64,000 nucleotides of DNA, from contig CAYODJ010000006.1 of the NCBI GenBank assembly GCA_964402715.1, forward strand, positions 22,736 through 86,735. Direction: 5' to 3'. The stretch's first letter is position 1, and each line of letters starts with the position of its first letter. A program made the position numbers and the translations under genes. The DNA comes from CALXOD01 sp964402715 (GTDB lineage Bacteria; Verrucomicrobiota; Lentisphaeria; Victivallales; Victivallaceae). Shown piece by piece: positions 52,530 through 61,950 of this stretch. Under the pieces are notes generated by a model. The model was given only the letters and a program-made list of their open reading frames with translations, was not told the DNA's origin and searched no databases.

Positions 52530-55500
52530 GGATGTTCCTCGCTCCCAAAAAACACTGCCGCGTTTTTCAGCCAGAGCGGCAGTTCTCCGGAATTCCCCAG
52601 GTCGTCTGGAATGAACAGTCGTACGGTGAAATCGTCCATTTCTCCGGAAATCACTGCGGGCGGGATCCCGCGGCCGTTCATGCTTTTCCAGTTTTTCAGT
52701 AGCTTATATGAAATTTCGGGTAGAAAGCGCAGCGGCTCACTCTGTCCTTGGAGGTACATGCGGCGGATGGATTCAAGCCATTCCCTGTTTCGAGTGTTGG
52801 ACGCGAGGGTGGTTTCCTTTACAACGTCGCTGCAGATCCAATAGAACCTTTCCTCGGGCGATATTCCCATCTCCGTCGGATTTTCTCCCAAGCGCGTCCG
52901 AAACAAAACATCGATTGTCGCAGTTTTCCCGTTCCACTTGTTTTGCAGAAACAGGAATGTCTTCCCCGGCCACCTTGCGGCCGCGATGATCTGCGGAAAT
53001 TGCAGCTCGGCCGGCGGTGTCCATATTTTCTCCGGCGCGAACAGGCGGCGGAGCGTCGTTTTTTCGTCGGTATCATCAAAAGTCACAGTTTTTTCCAGCA
53101 GAGCACGATATTTAAACCTCTGCTCCGACAGCAGCATCATGTCAAACGGCGGCGGCGGAAGCGTGCCGTCGACGCGACGGCATGCAATCCAGTCGTCCTG
53201 CGTCTGTCCTAAAAGCTCCATACGGAGCATGGCGGCGAGCAGATGACGATCTTGAATTGAATCCAGTTCGGAATTTTCCGAGTCGTCCGGCGTTTCGGAA
53301 TCTTCATACTGGCAATGCATCTGCAGTACATGTTTGCAGAACCATTTGAACGGCTGACGGAAAAAGCGGTACAGATGCACAGGTTGCGTCATGGCGTCAT
53401 CCGCAGCGGTTTCCGTTTCGCATTGGAGGCGCACCGGTTCATTTAAAAACGTCGGAGATGAAGCGTCGCGGCGTTCAGATAATTTGCAGGCAGCTTTGAA
53501 ATGATCCATTGACCATGAATGCAGTTTTCCGCCGGAAAAATAACTCTGAGAGTATCCATGCAACGGATGGCGCTCGATCAGGGGACGTCGGCGGGAGCTC
53601 AGATCGAAACGGGTTGCGAGGTAGTTGGTCAGCTCGGATACCGGCGACGACGGAGGGATGACTCCGCTGCCCGCAACCGACTGTCCGACATAACTGATGT
53701 ACAGGACTTCCCGTGCCGACAGCAGTGATTCCAGAAAAAAATACCTGTCCTCAAGACGGGCCGAATAATCGCCCCGGCGCGGATGGCGCCAGATTAAATC
53801 GGGGCCGAATCTGACGGGACTGCGCGGGAACGAGGCTTCATCCATGCCAAGCAGACAAATCATGCGGTGCGGAATGTTACGCATAGGCTGCATGGCGCAG
53901 AAAGTGACTCCGCCTCGCAGCAAACCGTTGCAGTTGTGAGCTTGCAAACTGAGTTCCTGAGCTATCTCCGAAGACATGAATTTCACGGAAACCGGGAAAT
54001 CTATGCCGGCGGACGCGGCATCCGAGCACACGGTTTGCACTGCTTCCCTGATGTTTCTGAGAGCGGCGTGACGGTTTCTGGCATTTCCGCAGAACGTCTC
54101 CAGCACGTCGGTCAGGATTTGTCTCCATTCCTGCGGAGTCCTGTTTGTGTTGAGTAGCGGTTCCAGTCGCATCAACTGATCCAGGAACATCTCGAGACGC
54201 ATGGCGACATCGGCGAGTTTGCCCTCTATGGCCTTGGCAGGCAGCATGCCTGCGAAAAGCTGCTCCGACCCGTTGAGCGGCTGACGCATGGCAAAGCCCA
54301 GCATCAGCTGATCTCTCCAGCGTCGCCATGACTGCTCGGCAAAGGCAGGGGCGTCCGTTCCGAGCAGTCTCCTGCGGTGATCGTCATCGATGCCCCAGGC
54401 GACATTGTTGTTGTTAAGCAAGATTCGTATGGCTTCCAGATCCGATTGGTCAAACATGAAATTCTCCGCCACCGACTGATTCTCCATGACGGAGCAGACT
54501 TCGCTGACGGTGTAGCGTCCGACCGCGATGTTGCACAAGGAGAAGAAAGCCTGCTGTACGGAATCATCGTTTTCAGACAGACGGTCGCCGAGCTGGAAAG
54601 GGATGTAGTAGGGCGAGTCTTTGCGTACACTTTCAAACACCGCCTTTATGTAGGGCGTGTATTCGTCGATGTCCGGCGCCATGACCATAACGTCTCCGGC
54701 GTTCCAGTCGTGATGTCTGGCGAAGCGGGTCAACAGTTCGTCGTGAAGAATTTCGATTTCCCGCAATTTGTGATGACAGTCTACTATGCAGACCGATTCA
54801 TCATCGTCGTCAACATGCGGATGTCCGGCGCGGTTGACGCCGTCCAGTATGTCCTGCTGCAGCTTGTGCAGCAGAGTCGCACCGTCCTTTTCCGGTTCGT
54901 GGAAGCAGTTTTTCGGATCATCAGGATCGTAGTCGGTGTACTCCAGCACGGCAGAGAAGAGGTCACGTCCCATTTGACCGCACGACGATAGCAGCACGTT
55001 CAACTCATCATCGGGTGTCTCATCTTCTTCCGGACAGTCGTCATCGGTTCCGGTCAGGCGGAAACTTTTGGGATTTTTTCCGGAGGAATCTCCTGGAGCG
55101 GTGCTCCATTCAGCCCGACATGGCGTGAGGTATAGGAAATGCACCGGAATGAATTCTGAGAGTTTCTGGAAGAACCATAGATACAGCTGAGGAATCGAAC
55201 CGGTTGCGAAGACGTGAATCCGATGGAAACGGCTATGCACTGCGGGTGCGTCGTGCAGATCAAAAAAACGTTTGAAAACCTCAGAACGTCCGCCCGTGCC
55301 GTTGGAAATCTGCCGCCAGAGGTGCCGTTGAGCCGGCTCGGCCGGTCCGCCGCGCAACATCATCTCCGGTCGGTAAATCTGATACTGGTCAAAAGTCCTT
55401 GCCAGTTCCGAGGCGAGCATTCTGGCTCGTTCCTCCCTGTTGCCGCTGTTCAGGTACGCATCATACGCCGTCAGTGACGGACGGCCGTCAGATTGCAGCA

Positions 55501-55807
55501 GTGTTGCAAACAGTGAAAAGCGCATTGCGGCGGGCCTGAATATGCTCATCTGCGCGACATCTTCCGGCGACAGCGCCATGCACAGTATGTCATCAATCGA
55601 ACGGTTCAGGAAAGGGAAATCGACATTGCAGCAGATTCCAAGTTTGTGACCCAATGCATGCTGCAGAAATGTGGCTATACCTCGGTTCTGAACCACAACC
55701 GTCTCCCGATAGAACGGGTCGCACGGCGGTTCAGACAACAATTCCGCCAGGCGATCCGCCAAATCCTCGGTGCGGTTGCCCGCATACAGCTGGAATTTCT
55801 GTTTCAT
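52526..55807 (-). CDS. recC: Exodeoxyribonuclease V gamma subunit RecC
   Basis: A 1093-residue RecC, the scaffold that splits DNA strands and recognises Chi. It begins KFQLYAGNRTEDLADRLAEL and keeps the family phrases VMAPDIDEYTPYIKAVF, LLGMDEASFPRSPVRFGP and EDRYFFLESLLSAREVLYIS. The tunnel residues for Chi recognition cannot be judged by eye, so the Chi sequence of this organism is unknown. It is the first gene of the recC-recB-recD run and its stop overlaps the recB start by 4 bases. ATG 55807 shows no clear ribosome-binding site. The gene order recC-recB-recD has no ptrA inserted, unlike E. coli. Confidence 0.93.
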   Translation of the reverse strand: MKQKFQLYAGNRTEDLADRLAELLSEPPCDPFYRETVVVQNRGIATFLQHALGHKLGICCNVDFPFLNRSIDDILCMALSPEDVAQMSIFRPAAMRFSLFATLLQSDGRPSLTAYDAYLNSGNREERARMLASELARTFDQYQIYRPEMMLRGGPAEPAQRHLWRQISNGTGGRSEVFKRFFDLHDAPAVHSRFHRIHVFATGSIPQLYLWFFQKLSEFIPVHFLYLTPCRAEWSTAPGDSSGKNPKSFRLTGTDDDCPEEDETPDDELNVLLSSCGQMGRDLFSAVLEYTDYDPDDPKNCFHEPEKDGATLLHKLQQDILDGVNRAGHPHVDDDDESVCIVDCHHKLREIEILHDELLTRFARHHDWNAGDVMVMAPDIDEYTPYIKAVFESVRKDSPYYIPFQLGDRLSENDDSVQQAFFSLCNIAVGRYTVSEVCSVMENQSVAENFMFDQSDLEAIRILLNNNNVAWGIDDDHRRRLLGTDAPAFAEQSWRRWRDQLMLGFAMRQPLNGSEQLFAGMLPAKAIEGKLADVAMRLEMFLDQLMRLEPLLNTNRTPQEWRQILTDVLETFCGNARNRHAALRNIREAVQTVCSDAASAGIDFPVSVKFMSSEIAQELSLQAHNCNGLLRGGVTFCAMQPMRNIPHRMICLLGMDEASFPRSPVRFGPDLIWRHPRRGDYSARLEDRYFFLESLLSAREVLYISYVGQSVAGSGVIPPSSPVSELTNYLATRFDLSSRRRPLIERHPLHGYSQSYFSGGKLHSWSMDHFKAACKLSERRDASSPTFLNEPVRLQCETETAADDAMTQPVHLYRFFRQPFKWFCKHVLQMHCQYEDSETPDDSENSELDSIQDRHLLAAMLRMELLGQTQDDWIACRRVDGTLPPPPFDMMLLSEQRFKYRALLEKTVTFDDTDEKTTLRRLFAPEKIWTPPAELQFPQIIAAARWPGKTFLFLQNKWNGKTATIDVLFRTRLGENPTEMGISPEERFYWICSDVVKETTLASNTRNREWLESIRRMYLQGQSEPLRFLPEISYKLLKNWKSMNGRGIPPAVISGEMDDFTVRLFIPDDLGNSGELPLWLKNAAVFFGSEEHP

Positions 55808-56080
55808 AAGTTATTGTTCAGGGACAATAGAGATTGCTTGTTGCATCGTGCATTGGAATGGATTGCAAAGATAACATGATGCGCATGGGCTATATGACGG
55901 AGTTTCGATCCATGAGCCGCGCGTCCGCATTGTTTATCATAACGCACCGCGTCTAATGTGAAAACAGACCGTTCACCCGCCGGAACGAAAAGATCAACAA
56001 GGTGGTTTAGGCTGGCGTGAACGCATGGCAGAACAGTACTGATTTTCCGCAGCCTATCCGTCAGCCGACACTGGATTCAT

Positions 56081-59000
56081 TTATTTTTCATCCTTCTCCC
56101 GGCCTACGCTTGTCCGAAGTGTCCCTGAATCCGGTTCGGCATCAAGATCAAGTTCAAAATCTTCCCTCTCCACCGATGGATTAAGCCGTGAAAACCCGTT
56201 GTAGAAGATCCGGTAGTGTTCACCGTCTTGGTTTATCCCGACGACCGACAGCAGGCACACGGTCCTGCCGTCCGGACGCGGCGCAACCTGACGGCGAAAT
56301 TTTTTCCATGCGGATCTGCACTCTTCTTCATTTTTAAAGTATCCGGTCATAACCTTGACAAATTTGACGGAACCGTTGACGCGGCAGGAAAAATCAGCAT
56401 CGCCGGGTAGGGCTTCCGTGCAGCGGCAAAGTGCTTCCGCCTTGCCCTTCTGTGTCAGTGCACGGAAAGCAAACAAATCCAGATCGTAATCCGTGCCTTT
56501 CACTCCGCACGGCAGAACGTTGGCGAAGTCGAAACACGCATCGTCATGCTCATCCTCGGACTCCTGGATTCCGCCTGCATTGCCGAGAGCATGAGCTTCG
56601 TGAACCCAACCCTGCAGCCAGCAGGAACAGCTGACCACATCGCCGACATGAGGAGAATAGCCTTCGGCCAGATTTCCCTCGCGCAAGAAGACCGGCAGCG
56701 TCATTCCGGCTCCGCGCTCATCGAACTTCAGCCACAGGAGCAGGCACCTCGTGCCGAGAAACATGAATTCCTCTATGCGTTCAATCGGGGCGACCAGGGA
56801 GATGTCGTCCTCCCATCCGGAAAAACTTCGCGTGATGTTGCAGAAATCTCTTGTCATATGAAGCTTGACCGAATCGATGTTGTCGTCTTTCCCGGCTTGC
56901 CGAAGACGCATTTTTTCTTCCTCGAGCATGTAACCTCTCTTGATCGTGAACTCCTGTTCCTGAAAGAGGTCGACGTAATAGGCAAAGGCTCCGAGTTCGA
57001 TTCGATAAGCGGTATCCGTCTTCAAACGCAGGAATTCGTCGCAGTAGTTCGGCAGAAAGAATGCCAGAGAATTCCTGTTTTCTTTCAGGTCGAACACCGC
57101 AGTCGCTTCTATGGCATTGCTCCAGACGTTCAGACTGCGCAGCGGACGGATGATGGAGCCGCCGCAGCCTTTCCTGAAAACTGGGAATGCCGACGCGAAT
57201 TGCCTGGAATCGCCGTCGGCCGTTACTCCGACGAGGAAATAGCTCTCCAGCGGTGAGTTGGAATCATTCTTTTTCGAATAGCGGAACCCTATTCCGCGTT
57301 TGAAGGAATCCTCTCCGCGTTCGTATCCCGGCAAATCTATCCCCTGCGACACCAATTCCCCCTCTTGGATCATGGTCTCGAAAAATTTAGCCGACTCGAA
57401 GATCTCGGGTTTGACGACAGAGCTCCAATGATCGCCATGTCCGTTGCCTTCGACGTAGTCAACCGGCAGACGGCCGTCGAAACCGGCCTCCAAAGGTGTT
57501 TTCGGGAAAGTCTCCAACTGCGCTTCCACATAACGGCGGCATGTTTTTTCATCTGTCATCCTTGTCGTGCGCATCAACGCCTGATACAGGATCGGGAAAT
57601 CCCAGCGCAGTGAGTCCGTTTGCTCCTTGTTTTTCTCCTGATAAATCTGGCGGGCCGCCCTGTAATAATCTGCGGCTTCCTCGGAATCATCGCGACTCTC
57701 GAAAATGAGCCCGACGAGGCACAGCACCTCAACCTGCAGTTTTACGGTCACCGTGTCGGGAATCGCCGACAACATCGCCGAGGCAATCGGGAAGAGGGAA
57801 TTCCAGTTTCGCATTCTCAGCAGATTCGGCACTATGGCGAGACCCATCAGCCAAAGGTTTTTCGCATAAAGCATGTCAGTCTTCAGATTCCATGCGTTTC
57901 CGAAACAGTATAATGCCGCTTCCTTCTCGTTCATATGATCGAGTGCGAATCCGAGATTGTTCCAGAAATCCGGATTTTTACTTTCAGAAGCTCTGGTCAG
58001 AGAGAGCGTAATCAGCTTTGCCATCGCCCACCGCTCTTCCAACTTCGCGGCGACGGCCAACGGAACCTTCAGTACAGAATCATCATCGCAGAAATTCTCA
58101 AAACGAAGCATTCCGTAGAGCAGACGGTAATTGTAATATCGGCTCTTCTTTTGGAGTCGTGAAAATTCGCCTGCCCAGATATGAAATTTCGCCTGATTTT
58201 CGCTCCACTCTTCCCCCGCGGGTGTATTCTGCGGATTCGGGACGAATTTCGCCAGCTCCTTTTCTATCGTCTGAGTAGGCTTTTCCAACAGCGATCTTTC
58301 CAAATCATCGTGCAGCAGCTGAACTTCGGCATCAAAACTCACGTTTTCGTTGACAGGGAGATATGCGCCGTCCTGTTCCAGACGCAAAAAATAGAGATAA
58401 CGGAAATGCCCGCGATCGGAGAGACAGAGTCTGGCGCAGCTGCGCTGCTGACCGGAACGAATTTCCTTTTGGAACCAGAAATTTTTTGATTCCTCGGTGT
58501 CGATGCCAACAAGATGCGACCACCCTGCGGATATCAGTTCATGTATGTCATGTCGCCCTCCGATGAAATCTAGAATCAATTCCCGTACGGCGTCATGGCG
58601 CGACAGGACTTCCTTCATGCGCATCAGAAGCGGCGCAATCCAGTCCTGTTTGAAAATGACCTTCTTTAACTGAAAAGCATATCGGATGTTTTCGGCGTTT
58701 CGAAAAGGATACAGCTGCGCGTAATCGACGTCCAACCTCTCTCCCACCGTCGCCCCGATTCGCCTTGCCAATCCGGATTTCAGCTCGAACACGTAACGAT
58801 ATGGCGTCGGACTGTAATATTCAGGGTATTTTCCATGACCTTCCTCCGATGGTTTCCCCGCTGGAAGATCGGCGGGAATGGTTGCTCTCCTCATGGTGTG
58901 GATTGCCGTGATTTTTCCCCGCACATCGACCATGATCAGATCGAAATCAAGATATGGGTTCTTATTGACAAAACTTTCTTTGCAATCCTTGCTGAACACA

Positions 59001-59128
59001 TAGATCATGCCATCCGAGTCATCGAGTCGCGTTCTTTTTTCCTGGCCGTCCAGCATTTCCTGAAGTTTTTCGGCAACGGTTAGTCTGTCCAGGAGGACGC
59101 CGTTGATCGTAAGCGAGATGTTTTTCAT
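56081..59128 (-). CDS. Large unknown protein with an N-terminal DUF192 domain
   Basis: A 1015-residue protein without signal peptide or membrane segments. Residues about 15-135 read like DUF192: GMIYVFSKDCKESFVNKN, DLIMVDVRGKITAIHTM and YVFELKSGLARRIGATVGER align with the family's GMLFVFP..FWMKNT..LDIIFLD..G.I, A.YVLE..AG.....GL.VGD. The remaining 880 residues are unlike DUF192 partners that I know. The middle (about 390-560) is helical with TPR-like pairs (NPDFWNNLGFALDHMNEKEA), and near 860-900 a beta-rich segment (SPHVGDVVSCSCWLQG) might be OB-like. The ATG at 59128 has no visible ribosome-binding site. It lies 273 bases upstream of recC in the same direction. Function unknown. Confidence 0.78.
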   Translation of the reverse strand: MKNISLTINGVLLDRLTVAEKLQEMLDGQEKRTRLDDSDGMIYVFSKDCKESFVNKNPYLDFDLIMVDVRGKITAIHTMRRATIPADLPAGKPSEEGHGKYPEYYSPTPYRYVFELKSGLARRIGATVGERLDVDYAQLYPFRNAENIRYAFQLKKVIFKQDWIAPLLMRMKEVLSRHDAVRELILDFIGGRHDIHELISAGWSHLVGIDTEESKNFWFQKEIRSGQQRSCARLCLSDRGHFRYLYFLRLEQDGAYLPVNENVSFDAEVQLLHDDLERSLLEKPTQTIEKELAKFVPNPQNTPAGEEWSENQAKFHIWAGEFSRLQKKSRYYNYRLLYGMLRFENFCDDDSVLKVPLAVAAKLEERWAMAKLITLSLTRASESKNPDFWNNLGFALDHMNEKEAALYCFGNAWNLKTDMLYAKNLWLMGLAIVPNLLRMRNWNSLFPIASAMLSAIPDTVTVKLQVEVLCLVGLIFESRDDSEEAADYYRAARQIYQEKNKEQTDSLRWDFPILYQALMRTTRMTDEKTCRRYVEAQLETFPKTPLEAGFDGRLPVDYVEGNGHGDHWSSVVKPEIFESAKFFETMIQEGELVSQGIDLPGYERGEDSFKRGIGFRYSKKNDSNSPLESYFLVGVTADGDSRQFASAFPVFRKGCGGSIIRPLRSLNVWSNAIEATAVFDLKENRNSLAFFLPNYCDEFLRLKTDTAYRIELGAFAYYVDLFQEQEFTIKRGYMLEEEKMRLRQAGKDDNIDSVKLHMTRDFCNITRSFSGWEDDISLVAPIERIEEFMFLGTRCLLLWLKFDERGAGMTLPVFLREGNLAEGYSPHVGDVVSCSCWLQGWVHEAHALGNAGGIQESEDEHDDACFDFANVLPCGVKGTDYDLDLFAFRALTQKGKAEALCRCTEALPGDADFSCRVNGSVKFVKVMTGYFKNEEECRSAWKKFRRQVAPRPDGRTVCLLSVVGINQDGEHYRIFYNGFSRLNPSVEREDFELDLDAEPDSGTLRTSVGREKDEK

Positions 59129-60002
59129 TTTTGCGCGACGGTTGGTTGGGTTGCGAACTCAGAAACGCCGTTAACATAGCATTGGCGTGGCGGGATTTCA
59201 ATCTTCCGTCATTCCGCCTGAATCCGTGCGGAAGCCGTTGAGCCTTGGCCGAAGGGAACCGTTGAATGGAGACGTGCCTTCACTATGGACTCCCCATGAA
59301 ATTAGCCGTGCGCACGTGCGCATCGGACAGGATACTGAGCGTGCGCGGCTTCTCCGCAAATCAGTCCCTTGCCGTCCGGGATCGGTTGCGGATTTGCATG
59401 ATCCGGCTGTGGAACTGATTTCCGGCGCGGGGCGGGGATTGCCGGCAGGAACTTCGCTGGAGACGGCAACGGCGTCAGCGTCCCGAACATGCCGGCACCC
59501 CCGCCGCAGGATGCCGCAGTGTCTGTTCGGTCGAGGCGCATTCGCCCGTTTGCGCAGAATTGCTTGAGGATCTAACGTACCCTTCCGCCAGGCGCATGGC
59601 TCCGGCAATCCGGCGAGCGTCGATCGCGGTTGGTTCACCGGCCGGTTTGCCGGTGCGGTCGATCACGGGCAGAACAAACTTCATCGAATGCTCGGGAGCA
59701 GCCGTTGCCGGATGCGCCGGATGCGATAATAATTCATGAAGGGCAGGTTTGCAGTGCAGAGCGTCCGATCCTGCGCATGGGTCGACCGTCGTCAGAAGAG
59801 GCGGGCGGTGGTGTGAGAAGCGGTTCAAGGTTGTCATGTCCGTCTGGTGAGGGAATTGATTCTCGGCTTTCTCTGTGAAACGTCCGGCTCAATATGCAGA
59901 ACGGCGGGGGAGGGATCCGGAGTTCGGCGATGTCTGCAGTCACGTCGGCAGCCGAAAATGTTTCCGCAAGAATCGAGGCGATGGCAACTGTGCTTCACGT
60001 TG
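59129..60002. other. Intergenic stretch, no gene recognised
   Basis: About 870 bases, the longest gene-free stretch. Minus-strand open frames of 120-146 codons (59475-59837, 59198-59638, 59834-60265) overlap one another. One contains MKFVLPVIDRTGKPAGEPTA, which reads plausibly, but it quickly turns into low-quality sequence. I see no RNA gene. Confidence 0.3.
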
Positions 60003-60752
60003 TCATGCACGGGACGGCGACCCGTCGAGAAGATGGTTGACAACATGTGCCGCGCAATAGCAGCCGAATATGTTTGGCATGTAGGATATGGTTCCCACCG
60101 CCGCATGCCGGCCGGCACCATGTTCCGCCGTCGCGGGAAGTGTCGGTCTTGACGCCGCCTCCGGAGAGAAGACAACTTCCACGCCGTCACGAATGTTGAT
60201 GTTACGTAATTTCCGCCGTACTGCCCTTGCGAGTGCGCAGTGGTGGGTCTGTGAAATATCTGCATGTACGATTTGTTCCGGATGCAGCTTCCCGCCGGAT
60301 CCCATGGAACTGATCAGAGGGACTCCATGGTTAAGGCATGCTGCTATAAACGCGACTTTGGCGGACAGCTGATCGACGGCATCCACCGCGTAATCCAGCG
60401 GTTCACGCAGCAGATCCTCCACTGTCTCAGGCCGCACGAACTCCTGGCGCACATCCAGCCGTATTTCCGGATTGATATCGAGAAGACGTTCCGCAACCAC
60501 TTCGGTTTTAAATCGGCCGATTGTGGAGGATAGCGCCGGCAGCTGACGGTTGCGGTTGGTAGAATCGATTTTGTCGCCGTCGATCAAGGTCAGATGTCCG
60601 ATTCCTGCGCGGCAGAGCATTTCCGCCGCTGCGCCTCCCACACCACCGAGTCCGAGCACCAGCACGTGAGAATGAGCCAGTTTGTCCACGCCATTGTCAC
60701 CGAGTAGCAATCTTGTGCGGCAGTGGAACGCCGTTGTCTCATTCATAGACAT
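60003..60752 (-). CDS. tcdA: tRNA threonylcarbamoyladenosine dehydratase (TcdA-like E1 enzyme)
   Basis: A 249-residue ThiF/MoeB-superfamily ATPase. VLVLGLGGVGGAAAEMLCRAG is the nucleotide-binding loop, LTLIDGDKIDSTNRNRQLPA the conserved acceptor-activation segment, and YAVDAVDQLSAKVAFIAACL with VPLISSMGSGGKLHPEQI matches TcdA (CsdL), which cyclises t6A at tRNA position 37. The protein lacks the rhodanese or zinc modules of MoeB-type proteins. ATG 60752 is chosen by length; ATG 60746 and the upstream 60821 are possible, none with a good ribosome-binding site. ruvC lies upstream on the same strand, 308 bases away. Confidence 0.88.
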   Translation of the reverse strand: MSMNETTAFHCRTRLLLGDNGVDKLAHSHVLVLGLGGVGGAAAEMLCRAGIGHLTLIDGDKIDSTNRNRQLPALSSTIGRFKTEVVAERLLDINPEIRLDVRQEFVRPETVEDLLREPLDYAVDAVDQLSAKVAFIAACLNHGVPLISSMGSGGKLHPEQIVHADISQTHHCALARAVRRKLRNINIRDGVEVVFSPEAASRPTLPATAEHGAGRHAAVGTISYMPNIFGCYCAAHVVNHLLDGSPSRA

Positions 60753-61060
60753 TTGTGTTAAAAAAGTTGAGAGGGGATCATCCAGTTGTGTTTTACAATG
60801 CGGTGTGGAATACGGAGGCATAGGGATTAAATGCTGGTCTGGGCTTCATTGATATTCAGTCTCCAATCTTCATCGAGCGATTCGCATGTAATCGCTGAAT
60901 GGTATTCGTTATTCCTGAGAAAAGAGGAACCAGTCACCGCGTTCCGGATGAAATACTCGCATCCCCCACGCACCGCAATCCGTCGGCGAGATCAAGCTCC
61001 GCATCGTCGCGTTCGCGATGCGGCCGAGGCATGAGCAAAGCTGTCCGTTGAGCCGTTCAG
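60753..61060. other. Intergenic stretch, no gene recognised
   Basis: About 310 bases between ruvC and the TcdA gene; no credible open frame or RNA seen. Confidence 0.3.
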
Positions 61061-61570
61061 TCAGATTGGTCTGGTCAATAGCTCGACGATACCTGAACCG
61101 CCTGCGGCAAGCTGACCGTGGCACATGGCCAGAGCCAACGCATCTGTTGCATCGAGCGGAATGTGGCCGACATCTATGCGCAATTGCGCCGCCATCATCA
61201 ATGCCACCTGTTCTTTCGACGCACCTCCGTTGCCAACCGCCGTCTTCTTGGCGCGCCTGGGCGAATATGCGTAACACGGTATGTCTCTCTCTGCCAGAGC
61301 AGCGAGAATAGCGCCGCGCGCCATTCCGAGGATAATGGCGGTCGATGCGTTTTTCCCCAGGAACGGTTCCTCCAGAGAAGCTACGTCGGGAGAGAAGGTG
61401 CTCGCCAGCTCGCGGATGCCACCGGACAATCGCTTCAAGCACTGTGTATGCGGCATGGTTACGGAATTTTTGATGACTCCGCAATCCAATGCGGAGAAGA
61501 TTCCGTTTTCCAATTTCACTATCCCGTATCCAGTGACGCGTATGGCCGGGTCGATTCCCAGAATGATCAT
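61061..61570 (-). CDS. ruvC: Holliday junction resolvase RuvC
   Basis: A 169-residue RNase H-fold endonuclease that cuts Holliday junctions symmetrically. The four acidic residues are D7 (ILGIDPA), E67 (VASLEEPF), D140 and D143 (LDATDALALAMCH), close to the E. coli numbering. YSPRRAKKTAVGNGGASKEQV is the DNA-binding loop. Length is normal. The usual partners ruvA and ruvB are not in the window. Together with RecBCD and PriA nearby it completes part of a double-strand-break repair set. The ATG at 61570 begins MIILGIDPA. Confidence 0.95.
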   Translation of the reverse strand: MIILGIDPAIRVTGYGIVKLENGIFSALDCGVIKNSVTMPHTQCLKRLSGGIRELASTFSPDVASLEEPFLGKNASTAIILGMARGAILAALAERDIPCYAYSPRRAKKTAVGNGGASKEQVALMMAAQLRIDVGHIPLDATDALALAMCHGQLAAGGSGIVELLTRPI

Positions 61571-61950
61571 TGCGATGTGCTTAGCCTACTTGTTGAATGA
61601 CCGCGTGTCGGATGAAGTATGCACGGCGAACTCCAAGACTGCAGACGCGGGGCCGCGCGGAGGCGATATCGTTTTTACCGCAACGCATCCGCGAATATAT
61701 CAGCATGCGTGCCTTTTTCAAGATTCGGGAAGTAAAAGGGTCGGAAATTTAGATTGGTTGCTCACCCCTGAACCCACGTACGGTGCGGGATGCGGCTGTC
61801 GGAGGGAACGTGGTAACTGCGTCGAACGCCGTATCTTATGTGCAGCGAACGAGTGATGCTGGAGTCACGTCAATGTCCCATCGGAGTGTCGGAGGCGGGT
61901 TCCGGCCAGGTGATAGCACTGTCTGCAAATGGCGCGGTTATGCATTCCGG
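61571..61950. other. Intergenic stretch, no gene recognised
   Basis: About 380 bases upstream of ruvC and downstream of the membrane glycosyltransferase. Plus-strand open frames here overlap the glycosyltransferase and look like shadows. Confidence 0.3.

Noticed and set aside
59198..59837. Overlapping 120-146-codon open frames upstream of the DUF192 protein
   Set aside because: They overlap one another in different phases and none keeps protein-like composition throughout.
61741..61830. Resemblance to the conserved tail of a group II intron (GAACCC..GTACGGTG)
   Set aside because: No domain V stem or intron-encoded reverse transcriptase is nearby, and the match is short.
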